Source of the DNA: Martelella endophytica
GTDB taxonomy: Bacteria > Pseudomonadota > Alphaproteobacteria > Rhizobiales > Rhizobiaceae
Assembly: GCF_000960975.1 (NCBI RefSeq)
Contig: NZ_CP010803.1
Span: 2,694,405 to 2,758,404 of the forward strand
Reading direction: 5' to 3'
DNA: 64,000 nucleotides
Under the pieces are notes generated by a model that saw only the letters and a list, made by a program, of their open reading frames with translations, did no database searches and was not told where the DNA came from. The translations under genes and the position numbers were made by a program. Position 1 is the stretch's first letter; each line of letters starts with the position of its first letter. Shown here piece by piece: positions 44,091 to 53,258 of the stretch.

Positions 44091-44477
44091 TCAAAGAGGC
44101 TTGTAGGCGATCGCTTCGATCTCGACGAGGATGTTGATCATCAGCCGCGCTTCGCTGGTGGTGCGGGCGGGAAACTTGCCCGGTGTGAAAAAGGCGGCAT
44201 AGGCCTTGTTGAACCGGCCGAAATCGCGGGCATCGTGGATCCAGGCCGTCGTCTTGCAGATATCTGCCATCTCGCAGCCGGCAAGTTTCAATGCCTTTTC
44301 GATGTTCTTCATCACCTGCGTCGTCTGCGCCTCGATATCGTGCGGCGCGATCGAGCCGTCGTCCATGGTCGGCACCTGGCCGGAGACATAGACGAAATCC
44401 CCGGCGCGCACGGCGGGCGAAAGCGGAGCGGCACCCGGGGCGCTGCTGTCGAAGTGGAAATGCTGAAGTTCTGACAT
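44091..44477 (-). CDS. RidA-family enamine/imine deaminase
   Basis: 128 residues, the exact family size. FVYVSGQVPTMDDGSI, TTQVMKNIEKALKLAGCEMADICKTTAWI and the C-terminal RTTSEARLMINILVEIEAIAYKPL. The Arg that binds the substrate carboxylate in RidA is placed before the Thr-rich turn here (FPARTTSEA), as in canonical members. Start 44477 is chosen by family length; the frame upstream is intergenic. RidA hydrolyses reactive enamines released by PLP enzymes, which fits the PLP gene at 45459. Confidence 0.93.
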   Translation of the reverse strand: MSELQHFHFDSSAPGAAPLSPAVRAGDFVYVSGQVPTMDDGSIAPHDIEAQTTQVMKNIEKALKLAGCEMADICKTTAWIHDARDFGRFNKAYAAFFTPGKFPARTTSEARLMINILVEIEAIAYKPL

Positions 44478-44605
44478 GTTTTCTCTTTCTTTCGTTCCCG
44501 GACATGATTGCGGCGCAGTTGCATCGGCGTGGCATATTGCAGCCGGCTTTGTCAGTCTATACCGATGATATGAAACGAGGTGCAACCTGGAAGCGGGAAC
44601 GCGGC

Positions 44606-45400
44606 ATGAAAAGACTTGAAGGGCGAACGGCACTGGTCACCGGCGCAGTTGGCGGCATCGGCACGGCGGTGGTCGAGGATTTCCTGGCGGAGGGGGCATC
44701 CGTCATCATCTCGGATATACGCGAGGATGCGGTCGAGGCTGCCGTCGAGCGTTACCGCGCCGCCGGTTTTGCGGTTGCCGGCGCCGCCGCCAGCATCACC
44801 GATTTCGCTGGCCTGAAGGCAGCGGTAGACAAGGCGGTCGCCGAACTCGGCCCGGTCGATATCCTCGCTTCCAACGCTTTTACAGGCGGTGGCGATCCGA
44901 CGCTCGACAAAACCTCGCCCGAACGCTTTTTCGAAGATGCCGGCGGCAATCTCGCCGGATCTTTCAACACGGTCAGGGTGGTTATCGACGGCATGAAGGC
45001 GAAGCGCCAAGGCGCGATCGTGCTGGTCGGCTCGGTCAACGGGCTTTCGACGCTCGGCCAGCCAGCCTACAGTGCCGCCAAGGCTGGCCTCATCAGCCTC
45101 GCGCGCACCATGGCGACCGAATACGGCCGCCACAACATCCGCGCCAATATCGTCTGCCCCGGCACGGTGCAGACGCCGGCCTGGGACGAGCGCCTCGCCC
45201 GCAAGCCCGATGTGATGGACGACCTGATCAAGTGGTATCCGCTTGGCCGGGTGGCGAAGCCCGTTGATGTCGCCAAGGCCATCACCTTTCTGGCCTCCGA
45301 CGATGCCGGCTTCATCTCCGGTGCGATGCTGCCGGTCGATGGCGGGCTGATGGCCGGCAATCTCGCCATGGCCCGCGAATTGACGCTGGAAGGCGAATAG
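44606..45400 (+). CDS. SDR-family oxidoreductase
   Basis: 264 residues. Nucleotide loop ALVTGAVGGIGTAVVEDFL, LASNAFTG (NNAG variant), Ser in VLVGSVNGLS, and a canonical catalytic Tyr-x-x-x-Lys in QPAYSAAKAGLISLAR. C-terminal SDDAGFISGAMLPVDGG. Start 44606 begins the conserved MKRLEGRTALVTG; an ATG at 44570 adds 12 residues. It is divergent from ridA and lies 58 bases ahead of the PLP enzyme gene. Substrate unknown; a hydroxy-acid or sugar-type alcohol is typical. Confidence 0.92.
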   Translation: MKRLEGRTALVTGAVGGIGTAVVEDFLAEGASVIISDIREDAVEAAVERYRAAGFAVAGAAASITDFAGLKAAVDKAVAELGPVDILASNAFTGGGDPTLDKTSPERFFEDAGGNLAGSFNTVRVVIDGMKAKRQGAIVLVGSVNGLSTLGQPAYSAAKAGLISLARTMATEYGRHNIRANIVCPGTVQTPAWDERLARKPDVMDDLIKWYPLGRVAKPVDVAKAITFLASDDAGFISGAMLPVDGGLMAGNLAMARELTLEGE

Positions 45401-45458
45401 CCGCCGACAGAAGCGGACACCGGCCAGTGAAAACAAAGATAATCCAGAGGGAAACATA

Positions 45459-46511
45459 GTGAAAATCGAAGACCTCGATACACCGGTGCCGGTGATCGAT
45501 CGGGCGGTCGCAGAGGCGAACCTGAAACGCATGCAGGATTACTGCGATGCCCACGGCCTCAGGCTCCGACCGCATATCAAGACCCACAAGAGCATTGCCA
45601 TGGCGAAGCGCCAGCTCGCGCTTGGCGCCACTGGCATCACCTGCCAGAAGCTCGGCGAGGCCGAGGTGATGGCCGATGCCGGCATCGAGGATATCCTGAT
45701 TTCCTACCCGTTGATCGGACCGATCAAGGCGCGGCGGCTCGCAGCACTTGCCGGCCGGGCAAGGATGACGGTCGCCATCGACAGCGATGTAGCGCTGGAA
45801 ACCGTCGCCGCCGCTGCGGCGGAGGCGGGGAGGGGGATCGCGGTGCTGATCGAATTCGACAGCGGCCTTGGACGCACCGGCGTCACATCGGTCGAGGCGG
45901 CGCTGGCGCTTGCCGAAAAGGCGGCCGTAACCCCCGGCGTGACCTTTGCCGGACTGATGACCTATCCCGCAAACGAGAACACCGTTACCTTCGTCAACGT
46001 GGCCAGGCCGGCTTTCGCGGCGGCCGGGCTACCGATCCCGATGGTCTCCGGCGGCGGCACGCCGGCCGCGTTTCACCTGCACGAGCTCGGCGTCATCGAT
46101 GAGGTTCGGGTCGGAACCTATATCTACAACGATCGCATGATGATGGGCGCGGGCCATGCCAGGCTTGCCGATTGCGCGCTCGATATCCTTGCCACCGTCA
46201 TCAGTCGGCCGACGCCGGATCGCGCGATCATCGACGCCGGATCGAAATCGCTGACCAGCGATCCCGCCGGAGCCGGCGGCCCCGGCCATGGTCTCATCCG
46301 GGCGTATCCGGACGCGATCGTCGAACGGTTGACGGAGGAGCACGGCATGGTCGATCTATCGGCTTGCGCGAAGAAACCGGAGATCGGCGAACGCGTGCGG
46401 ATCGTGCCCAACCACGTCTGCCCGGTCGTCAATCTGCACGATTGGGTGTTCGTGGTCGATGGCGATGATGTCGAGGAATGGCCCGTCGATGCGCGCGGGC
46501 TGACGCGGTAG
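45459..46511 (+). CDS. D-threonine-aldolase/D-serine-dehydratase-like PLP protein (alanine racemase fold)
   Basis: 350 residues with a GTG start at 45459 preceded by AGAGGGA. LDTPVPVIDRAVAEANL opens the fold; LRPHIKTHKS carries the PLP lysine, and LIEFDSGLGRTGV, VSGGGTPAAF and PNHVCPVVNLHDWVFVV (the zinc-binding His-x-Cys of the D-threonine aldolase/DSD family) follow. It cleaves or dehydrates a D-beta-hydroxy amino acid. RidA nearby would remove enamine products. A perfect palindrome follows its stop. Confidence 0.93.
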   Translation: MKIEDLDTPVPVIDRAVAEANLKRMQDYCDAHGLRLRPHIKTHKSIAMAKRQLALGATGITCQKLGEAEVMADAGIEDILISYPLIGPIKARRLAALAGRARMTVAIDSDVALETVAAAAAEAGRGIAVLIEFDSGLGRTGVTSVEAALALAEKAAVTPGVTFAGLMTYPANENTVTFVNVARPAFAAAGLPIPMVSGGGTPAAFHLHELGVIDEVRVGTYIYNDRMMMGAGHARLADCALDILATVISRPTPDRAIIDAGSKSLTSDPAGAGGPGHGLIRAYPDAIVERLTEEHGMVDLSACAKKPEIGERVRIVPNHVCPVVNLHDWVFVVDGDDVEEWPVDARGLTR

Positions 46512-46517
46512 TCCATG

Positions 46518-46543
46518 CCAATCTCCCCCGAGGGGGAGATTGG
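46518..46543. terminator. Bidirectional stem-loop between convergent genes
   Basis: CCAATCTCCCC, loop CGAG, GGGGAGATTGG. Perfect 11-bp stem in the 45-base gap between the PLP gene and the GH31 gene; TTTT follows nearby on the plus strand. The CCAATCTCCCCC/GGGGGAGATTGG palindrome is a common type of intergenic repeat in rhizobia. Confidence 0.7.
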
Positions 46544-46556
46544 AGAGGTTTTCACC

Positions 46557-48872
46557 TCAGAGTGTGATTTCGGCGTTGCCCGAACCTTCGAGCACGATGC
46601 CCTCGGCGGTCTCCGAGATGCTGAGGCCGTCGGCAGTCGCCTTCGGCACGTTCTGCAGGCGCAGACGCCAGGGGCGGGCGCTGTCGGAGACCGACACCGA
46701 CAGCGTCTTGCCGCTGCGGGCGACCGAGATCTCCTGCGCCTTTTCGCCCTTGTCAGCGAAGATCGTGGCGGACGCCGTCTTGCCATCCTCCAGAGCGTAG
46801 AGCGCGAAGAGCGTGCCATCGGCGTAGTCGTAGTCCGGCTTGTCGTCGACGGCGCCCCAGGCGATCAGGCTGTTTGGACGGACGTAGAAGGGCAGGCTCA
46901 TGAAGCCGTGGTTCTCGTTCCGCCAGCAACCGCCCTCGACCTCTTCGCCGGAGAGGATATGCGTCCAGCGGCCCTTCGGCAGGTAGAACTCCACGTCACC
47001 CGACGCATCGAGCACGGGCGCGACGAGCAGCTTGTCGCCGAGCATGTACTGGCGGTCGAGCGGATCGCAGGCGCGGTCCTCGGGGAACTCCAGCAGCATC
47101 GGGCGCATCATCGGCAGGCCTGTCTTCGAAGCTTCCACAGCGGCGCTGTAGAGCGTCGGCATCAGCTTCATCTTCAGCTTGGTGAACTGGCGCAGCACAT
47201 CGACGGCTTCGTCGTCATAAAGCCACGGCACGCGGTAGGATTTCGAACCGTGCAGACGCGAATGGCTGGACAAGAGGCCGAAGGCGCACCAGCGCTTGTA
47301 GACGTCGGCAGAAGCCGTTGCCTCGAAGCCACCAATGTCGTGGCTCCAGAAGCCGAAGCCGGACAGACCAAGCGACAGGCCGCCGCGCAGCGTCTCGGCC
47401 ATGGAATCATAATCCGAGTAGCAGTCGCCGCCCCAGTGAACCGGGAACTGCTGGCCGCCGGTGGTGGCGGAGCGGGCGAAAAGCACAGCCTCGTCCTTGC
47501 CCTTGCTCTCCTGCAGCGCCTCGTAGACGACCTTGTTGTATAGGAAGGTGTAGTAGTTATGCATCGTTTCCGGGTCGGTGCCATCGTGATACGCGACATC
47601 CACCGGAATGCGCTCGCCGAAGTCGGTCTTGAAGCAATCGACGCCCTGGGCGACCAGATCCTTCAGGTAACCGGCATACCAGTCGCAGGCATCCGGATTG
47701 GTGAAATCGACGACGGCCTGGCCCGGCTGCCACATGTCCCACTGCCAGACGGAGCCGTCCTGGCGCTTGATCAGGTAACCGTGTTCCTTGCCTTCTTCGA
47801 AGAGCTTCGATTCCTGGGCAATATAGGGGTTGATCCAGACGCAGATCTTCAGGCCGCGATCCTTGTAGCGGGCAAGCATGGCTTCCGGATCGGGGAAGGT
47901 TTCCGGGTCCCATTCGAAATCGCACCAGTGCAGGCCGCGCATCCAGAAGCAGTCGAAGTGGAAGACGTGCAGCGGAATGTCGCGCTCGGCCATGCCGTCG
48001 AGGAAGCTGGTGACGGTGGCTTCGTCATACTGGGTGGTGAACGAGGTGGTGAGCCAGAGGCCGAACGACCAGCGTGCCGGCAGGGCAGGGCGGCCGGTGA
48101 GCGCTGTGTAGCGGTCGAGCACACCCTTGGGCTCGGGACCGTCGATGAAGTAATATTCGAGCGCTTCTCCCGGAACAGAGAACTGCGCCTTGGAAACCTT
48201 TTCCGAGCCGATCTCGAATTCGACACGGCCTGGATCGTTGACGAAGACGCCCCAGCCGCGATTGGTCAGGAAGAAGGGGATGTTCTTGTAGGCCTGTTCG
48301 GTGTTGGCACCGCCGTCGCGGTTCCACATCTCGACCGGCTGGCCGTTCTTGACGAAATCGGTGAAGCGTTCGCCGAGACCGTAGACCTTGGTGCCGACGC
48401 CGAGATTCAGGCGCTCGAACATATGGGTCTGCTTGCCGTTGGACTTGTCGGTGGCATGACCGCCGGCCTTGAAGTCCGATCCGGAGATGACCTTGCCGTC
48501 GCGCAGGAATTCGAGCTTCCAGCGGTCCTTCATCGCGACCCGGACGGTGATGTTGCCACTCGTCAGCGTGGCATAGTCATCGCCGATGGAAATTTCCGGC
48601 GTGAAGGCTTCATCCGGGTAGAGCTCGAAATGCGGGCCCTTGTCCAGTCCGCCGCGAAAATGCTCGCTGCGCACGCCGATGACACCTTCCATCGGCGAGA
48701 ACAGGCGGATGGTCAGAAGGCGGGCGTTGATCTGGTTGCCGCGACCGGCGAGTGGCCAGGTCGGAGCGGTGATGACGATGCTGTTGCCTTCGGTGCGGGC
48801 CTGATAGACCTCTACCGGGTTCAGCAGGTCGAGATATTCGGGGACGTGCCAGTTGCCGTCGGAGAATTTCAT
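46557..48872 (-). CDS. yicI: Alpha-xylosidase, GH31 (YicI type)
   Basis: 771 residues, matching YicI. Catalytic nucleophile Asp417 (CFKTDFGERIP; YicI Asp416) and acid/base Asp483 (HWGGDCYSDYDSM; YicI Asp482) lie one residue off the E. coli numbering. FHFDCFWMRGLHWCDFEWD and GLSGFGFWSHDIGGFE are also diagnostic. It releases alpha-linked xylose from isoprimeverose or xyloglucan oligosaccharides in the cytoplasm (no signal peptide). It is the last gene of the minus-strand operon with the CUT1 importer, so the imported sugar is probably an alpha-xyloside. Confidence 0.95.
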   Translation of the reverse strand: MKFSDGNWHVPEYLDLLNPVEVYQARTEGNSIVITAPTWPLAGRGNQINARLLTIRLFSPMEGVIGVRSEHFRGGLDKGPHFELYPDEAFTPEISIGDDYATLTSGNITVRVAMKDRWKLEFLRDGKVISGSDFKAGGHATDKSNGKQTHMFERLNLGVGTKVYGLGERFTDFVKNGQPVEMWNRDGGANTEQAYKNIPFFLTNRGWGVFVNDPGRVEFEIGSEKVSKAQFSVPGEALEYYFIDGPEPKGVLDRYTALTGRPALPARWSFGLWLTTSFTTQYDEATVTSFLDGMAERDIPLHVFHFDCFWMRGLHWCDFEWDPETFPDPEAMLARYKDRGLKICVWINPYIAQESKLFEEGKEHGYLIKRQDGSVWQWDMWQPGQAVVDFTNPDACDWYAGYLKDLVAQGVDCFKTDFGERIPVDVAYHDGTDPETMHNYYTFLYNKVVYEALQESKGKDEAVLFARSATTGGQQFPVHWGGDCYSDYDSMAETLRGGLSLGLSGFGFWSHDIGGFEATASADVYKRWCAFGLLSSHSRLHGSKSYRVPWLYDDEAVDVLRQFTKLKMKLMPTLYSAAVEASKTGLPMMRPMLLEFPEDRACDPLDRQYMLGDKLLVAPVLDASGDVEFYLPKGRWTHILSGEEVEGGCWRNENHGFMSLPFYVRPNSLIAWGAVDDKPDYDYADGTLFALYALEDGKTASATIFADKGEKAQEISVARSGKTLSVSVSDSARPWRLRLQNVPKATADGLSISETAEGIVLEGSGNAEITL

Positions 48873-48943
48873 GTCGATTGTCCTTTGAATGGCTGAGCAG
48901 GTGCGGCGCCGAGGAGCTTTGCCAGGGCGCCGCGCCGCGGCTG

Positions 48944-50011
48944 TCAGAGCCGTGCGCCGGTTTCGCGGTCGAAGATGTGGAGCCGGGCGGGATCGATCCT
49001 GAGCGGCATCAGCGTGCCGTTTGCGATCGTCGCGCGGTCATTGATGACGACGGCAACCTCCGGCTCGCTGTCCGTAAACAGGTAGGTCGTTGCCCCGGTC
49101 TCCTCGGAAATCCTGAGTGGCAGGTGGAACTGTGCCTCGGCATCGGAAACCAGCGTCAGATGTTCCGGCCGCATGCCAACTTCCACCGGCTTGCCGGGTT
49201 CAAGCTTTCCTTCATACGGGATCGTCTTGCCGTCGGCGATCTCGAGCTTCAGAGAATGACCGTCTTCGCCGACGACAGCGGGAATGAAGTTCATTGCAGG
49301 CGAACCGATAAACCCAGCCACAAAGCGATTGACCGGACGGTCGTAGAGCTCAAGCGGAGCGCCTTCCTGCTCGATGATGCCGGCGCGCATCAGAACGACA
49401 CGGTCGGCCATTGTCATCGCCTCGATCTGGTCATGGGTGACATAGACAGAGGTCGCGTTCAGCCGGTCGTGCAGCGTGCGGATTTCCTTGCGCATATGGA
49501 CACGCAATGCCGCATCGAGGTTCGACAGCGGCTCGTCGAACAGAAACGCCTTCGGATCGCGGATGATGGCACGGCTCATCGCCACACGCTGACGCTGACC
49601 GCCGGAAAGTTCGCGGGGATAGCGCGCAAGAAGCTGGGAGAGCCCGGTGGTTTCGGCCACTTCGCGGGCCTTTGCCTGGGCGTCCTTCTTCTTCATGCCG
49701 TGGGTGCGCAGCGAGTAGGTGAGGTTTTCCTCGACTGTCATATGCGGATAGAGCGCATAGGACTGGAACACCATGGCGATGTCGCGCTTCCTCGGCGGCG
49801 CATCGTTCATGCGCTGGCCAGCGATATTGACCTCGCCGCTGGAGATCTTCTCGAGGCCGGCAAGCGTGCGCAGAAGCGTGGACTTACCGCAGCCCGATGG
49901 GCCGACGAGAGCGACGAAGGAACCCTTCTCGATGCTGAGATTGATGTTCTTCAGGGCGTGGTAGCGGCCGTAATACTTCTCAACCGCGTTGAATTCGATC
50001 TGGGCTGTCAT
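48944..50011 (-). CDS. Sugar ABC transporter ATPase (MalK/UgpC type)
   Basis: 355 residues. Walker A GPSGCGKST near residue 38, Q-loop FQSYALYPHM, signature [14 protein letters not shown], Walker B FLFDEPLSNLD, and a C-terminal TOBE regulatory domain (RPEHLTL). Start 50011 overlaps the permease stop by four bases; upstream in-frame codons to 50119 belong to the permease. In CUT1 systems this protein can be shared between importers. Confidence 0.95.
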   Translation of the reverse strand: MTAQIEFNAVEKYYGRYHALKNINLSIEKGSFVALVGPSGCGKSTLLRTLAGLEKISSGEVNIAGQRMNDAPPRKRDIAMVFQSYALYPHMTVEENLTYSLRTHGMKKKDAQAKAREVAETTGLSQLLARYPRELSGGQRQRVAMSRAIIRDPKAFLFDEPLSNLDAALRVHMRKEIRTLHDRLNATSVYVTHDQIEAMTMADRVVLMRAGIIEQEGAPLELYDRPVNRFVAGFIGSPAMNFIPAVVGEDGHSLKLEIADGKTIPYEGKLEPGKPVEVGMRPEHLTLVSDAEAQFHLPLRISEETGATTYLFTDSEPEVAVVINDRATIANGTLMPLRIDPARLHIFDRETGARL

Positions 50012-50838
50012 TTCAAAGCTCCCGAGGTCAGGCCGGAGACGATCTTGCGCTGCAGAAGAACAAAGACGGCGAGAATGGGGGTCACGTAGATCGACGAATA
50101 CGCCATGATCTTGTCCCACTCGACCGTGTTCGGTCCCATGAAGGTGTTAAGTCCGACGCTGGCAGGCTGGTACATAGCGTCGGAGATGAACGTCTTGGAA
50201 TAGACGAACTCACCGAAGGCCTGCATGTAGATGAGGATCGCGCTGACGAGGATGCCGTTGCGCGCCAAAGGCAGAACGATATGGAAGAACGCTCCCATAC
50301 GGGAATTCCCGTCGACAAGGGCCGCTTCTTCCAGCTCCATCGGAACGCTCATGAAGGTGGCGCGGACCAGCACGACGAAGAACGGCATGCTCTTTGCCGA
50401 GATGGCGAGCACCGTGGCAAGGCGCGGATAGTCGAGAATGCCAAGCTGGGAGAAGCCGACGAAGATCGGCGTCACCATCAGCGATGACGGCAGAACCTGC
50501 AGCATGAGGATCAGAAACAGGCCGACATCGATCCAGACGCTGCGATAGCGGGCCAGAACATAGGCGCAGCCCGAGCCGAGAGCCGCGATGACGATCACCG
50601 AGAGCGTCGCGATGTACAATGAGTTCCACAGGTAGCTGCCCATGCCGCGCGACTGCCAGACATCGACGAAGTTCTGCCACTGCGCATGGGTCGGGATGAA
50701 GATCGGTGGCGATGCGAAAGCCTCGGACGAGGTTTTGATCGCGGTGACATACATCCAGTAGAGCGGGAACAGATAGATGACGGCGAGCGCGAGGGCGCAG
50801 GCAATCAGGATGGTGTTGCGAATGGATTGGTTGGTCAT
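50008..50838 (-). CDS. Sugar ABC transporter permease (MalG type)
   Basis: 276 residues, start 50838 (MTNQSIRNTILIACALALAVIYLFPLYWMYVTAIKT), overlapping the previous permease by four bases. EAA loop LEEAALVDGNSRMGAFFHIVLPL is present. Six hydrophobic segments. Inner-membrane half of the putative xyloside importer. Confidence 0.94.
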   Translation of the reverse strand: MTNQSIRNTILIACALALAVIYLFPLYWMYVTAIKTSSEAFASPPIFIPTHAQWQNFVDVWQSRGMGSYLWNSLYIATLSVIVIAALGSGCAYVLARYRSVWIDVGLFLILMLQVLPSSLMVTPIFVGFSQLGILDYPRLATVLAISAKSMPFFVVLVRATFMSVPMELEEAALVDGNSRMGAFFHIVLPLARNGILVSAILIYMQAFGEFVYSKTFISDAMYQPASVGLNTFMGPNTVEWDKIMAYSSIYVTPILAVFVLLQRKIVSGLTSGALK

Positions 50839-51737
50839 CCCCGTACCTCCCCGCGGGTCGAGCGGACATAGAATGCGGCCGCTACGACAACGATGACGAT
50901 CATCAGCACGGAAACGGTGGCGCCACCGGCGAAGTCGAACTCGTTGAAGGACAATTGCCATGCCCAGTACTGGGCGACGTTCGATGCGTTGTTCGGACCA
51001 CCATTGGTGATCGAGGCAAACAGGTCGAACTGCTGCAGCGTGAAGATGAGACCGAGCGAAAGCAGGGCACCGATCGTCGCGCGCATCATCGGCAGTGTGA
51101 TGGTGAAGAAACGGCGCAACGGTCCGGCGCCATCAAGTGCAGCAGCCTCATAGAGGTCCTGCGGAATGGCGGACAGGCCGACCGAAAGCAGGATCATGTT
51201 GAACGAGGTGCCGAGCCAGATATTGGCGATGATGACACTCCACAGCGCGAAATCGGGGTTCGAGCGCCAGAAGATCTGTGTGTCGATCACGCCAAGCTGG
51301 ATGAGAATGTAGTTGATGACGCCGAAGTCACCCGACAGCAGCCAGTTCCAGATTGCGCCGGCGACGAGGCCGGGCATGACCCAGGAAACAAGGAAGAGAC
51401 CACGGATATAGGTCGATCCGGGAAACTTCTGCTGGAAGAAGAGCGCCAGTCCAAAACCGAGCACGAATTGTCCGATGATGGAGCCGAGAACAAAGATCAG
51501 CGTGTTGCCGAAAATGGGCCAGGTCTGTGGGTCCGAAAGGATCCGCTTGTAATTTTCCAGGCCGGCGAAGGGGCGGATGATCGAGCCGAGGCTGAACATG
51601 TCAACCTCCTGGAAACTCATGATCACGTTGTAGAGAATGGCTGCGCCCGATATCAAGATCAGAAAGGCGAGGGGGACGCCGATCAGGATGATGTCGAAGC
51701 CGCGCCCGTCCCAGAGAGTCGATAGCCGGTTTCGCAT
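50835..51737 (-). CDS. Sugar ABC transporter permease (MalF type)
   Basis: 300 residues, start 51737 with GAGGAG upstream; an ATG at 51770 lacks one and lies before the ribosome site. EAA loop DLYEAAALDGAGPLRRFFTITLPM. Channel partner of the 50008 permease. Preceded by a strong stem-loop separating it from the binding-protein gene. Confidence 0.94.
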   Translation of the reverse strand: MRNRLSTLWDGRGFDIILIGVPLAFLILISGAAILYNVIMSFQEVDMFSLGSIIRPFAGLENYKRILSDPQTWPIFGNTLIFVLGSIIGQFVLGFGLALFFQQKFPGSTYIRGLFLVSWVMPGLVAGAIWNWLLSGDFGVINYILIQLGVIDTQIFWRSNPDFALWSVIIANIWLGTSFNMILLSVGLSAIPQDLYEAAALDGAGPLRRFFTITLPMMRATIGALLSLGLIFTLQQFDLFASITNGGPNNASNVAQYWAWQLSFNEFDFAGGATVSVLMIVIVVVAAAFYVRSTRGEVRG

Positions 51738-51783
51738 AGTAAACTCCTCAACCGCTGCCTTTTGTTGCAAGGCTTCGCCGGAG

Positions 51784-51814
51784 CCCCTACCCCGTCGGTG
51801 AAACGGGGTAGGGG
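51784..51814 (-). promoter_or_regulatory. Stem-loop between binding-protein and permease genes
   Basis: CCCCTACCCCGT and ACGGGGTAGGGG, a perfect 12-bp stem with a seven-base loop, in the 107-base gap after the binding-protein stop. Same position as the hairpins at 25242 and 31129; probably tunes expression of binding protein over permeases. Confidence 0.65.
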
Positions 51815-51844
51815 TATCAGCTCGTCTGCGGTTACGCGTTTAGA

Positions 51845-53065
51845 TCAATTGACGAGCTTGTCGATCTGCGACTGCGCCTGATCGAGGGCTTCCTGTGGCG
51901 TCGCGTCGCCGGTCAGAGCAGCCTGGAGGGCGTTCTGGATGGCCTTGGAAACCTTCGGCCATTCTGCCGACGGTCCACGCGGCTGGGCGTACTGGAGCTG
52001 TTCCTGGAACACCTTCAGAGCCTGATCCATCTCGGCATCGCCGGTCGACGGAATCTCGATGTCCTTTTCAGCCGGAAGCTGGCCGAAGCGCTGATACATG
52101 TCCTTGTCCTGCGAGGCCATGTATTCGAGAACCTTGAAGGCTTCTTCCGGGTGCTTGGTCGACTTGAAGACAACCCAGTTGTAGTCACCGATGGCCGAAG
52201 AACGCGGGCCGCCTTCTTTCTCGACTGGCAGAAGGGCAAGCTTCCAGTTGAAGTCGGCTTCCTTGGACAGGCGGTCGAGCTCCCACGGTCCGGAAATTGC
52301 CATGGCGGCGTTGCCGGTGATGAAGGTCGACATCGAGTTCCACTGGCTGCGCGAAATGGTATCCGGGGAGGCGAGACCTTCATCGAGGATCTGCTTCCAG
52401 AACGTCAACGCTTCAACGCCGCCCGGGCCGTTAACCTTGTCCCAGCTGCCGCCGGCCATCTGCACCCAGGGGAGGAACTGGAACGTGCCCTGTTCGCTGG
52501 CCTGTGCGGAGAAGGCGAGGCCGTAGACTTCCTTCGACGGATCATTCAGCTTGCGGGCGTCTTCAAGCAGTTCGTCCCATGTTGCAGGCGGGGTATCGAT
52601 GCCGGCAGCCTTGAACATGTCTTCGTTGTAGAAAAGCGCGATCGTGTTGGTGGCTTTCGGAATGCCGTAGAGTTCGCCATCCCAGGTGGCCGAAGCGATC
52701 GGACCGGCATAATAGTCGTCGACATGGATGACGTCGGAGGTTTCTGCCATATCCGTCAGGTCGAGGAGGGCGCCCTTGGAGGCGAGCATCGCATTGAACG
52801 GCACGTCGACGGCGTAGATGTCAGGTGCCTTGCCGACAGCATAGGCGCGCATGACGTCGCTCATCAGATCGGCAAACTGGATCTGGCGGTATTCGACGTG
52901 AATTTCGTCCTGGCTGGCGTTAAAATCGTCAACGAGCTGCGGCGCCGGCTGGTCCGGGCGGTCAACAGCCCAAAGGTTGATGGTCACAGGGGCTGCAAAG
53001 GCGGGGGCCGACAGCGTGATGGTGGCGATAGCGGATGCGCAGACAAGCGCACTAAGATATTTCAT
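51845..53065 (-). CDS. Sugar ABC transporter substrate-binding protein (SBP_bac_1)
   Basis: 406 residues with signal peptide ([24 protein letters not shown], cut before APVTINLW). Mature features are [54 protein letters not shown] and [16 protein letters not shown], typical of MalE-like cluster B proteins. First gene of the operon; the divergent region 53066-53258 to lacI carries the operator palindrome. Presumed ligand is an alpha-xyloside or xyloglucan oligosaccharide, inferred from the GH31 gene. Confidence 0.95.
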   Translation of the reverse strand: MKYLSALVCASAIATITLSAPAFAAPVTINLWAVDRPDQPAPQLVDDFNASQDEIHVEYRQIQFADLMSDVMRAYAVGKAPDIYAVDVPFNAMLASKGALLDLTDMAETSDVIHVDDYYAGPIASATWDGELYGIPKATNTIALFYNEDMFKAAGIDTPPATWDELLEDARKLNDPSKEVYGLAFSAQASEQGTFQFLPWVQMAGGSWDKVNGPGGVEALTFWKQILDEGLASPDTISRSQWNSMSTFITGNAAMAISGPWELDRLSKEADFNWKLALLPVEKEGGPRSSAIGDYNWVVFKSTKHPEEAFKVLEYMASQDKDMYQRFGQLPAEKDIEIPSTGDAEMDQALKVFQEQLQYAQPRGPSAEWPKVSKAIQNALQAALTGDATPQEALDQAQSQIDKLVN

Positions 53066-53186
53066 AAAGGACCTCCCGATATCCCCTCCAAGTCAGAGGG
53101 GCGGTTTTGATTTGCGCCATTTCGCTTCTCCCGCAGCGTTCGGCCAAGGCCGAATGTTTCCGGCGGAAAACGCTTCAAACAGGCGC

Positions 53187-53200
53187 CGTAAACGTTTACG
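53187..53200. promoter_or_regulatory. LacI-type operator palindrome
   Basis: CGTAAACGTTTACG, a perfect 14-base palindrome with the central CG of LacI/GalR operators, in the divergent region between the importer operon and lacI. A weaker related site, GAAAACGCTTC, lies about 20 bases away at 53166-53176. Probably allows the LacI protein to repress both directions. Confidence 0.75.
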
Positions 53201-53258
53201 ACGATAGACCTCTCTTCGGGAAACTGTCAATAGAGGTACGTAAAGCAGGGGAAGAATA

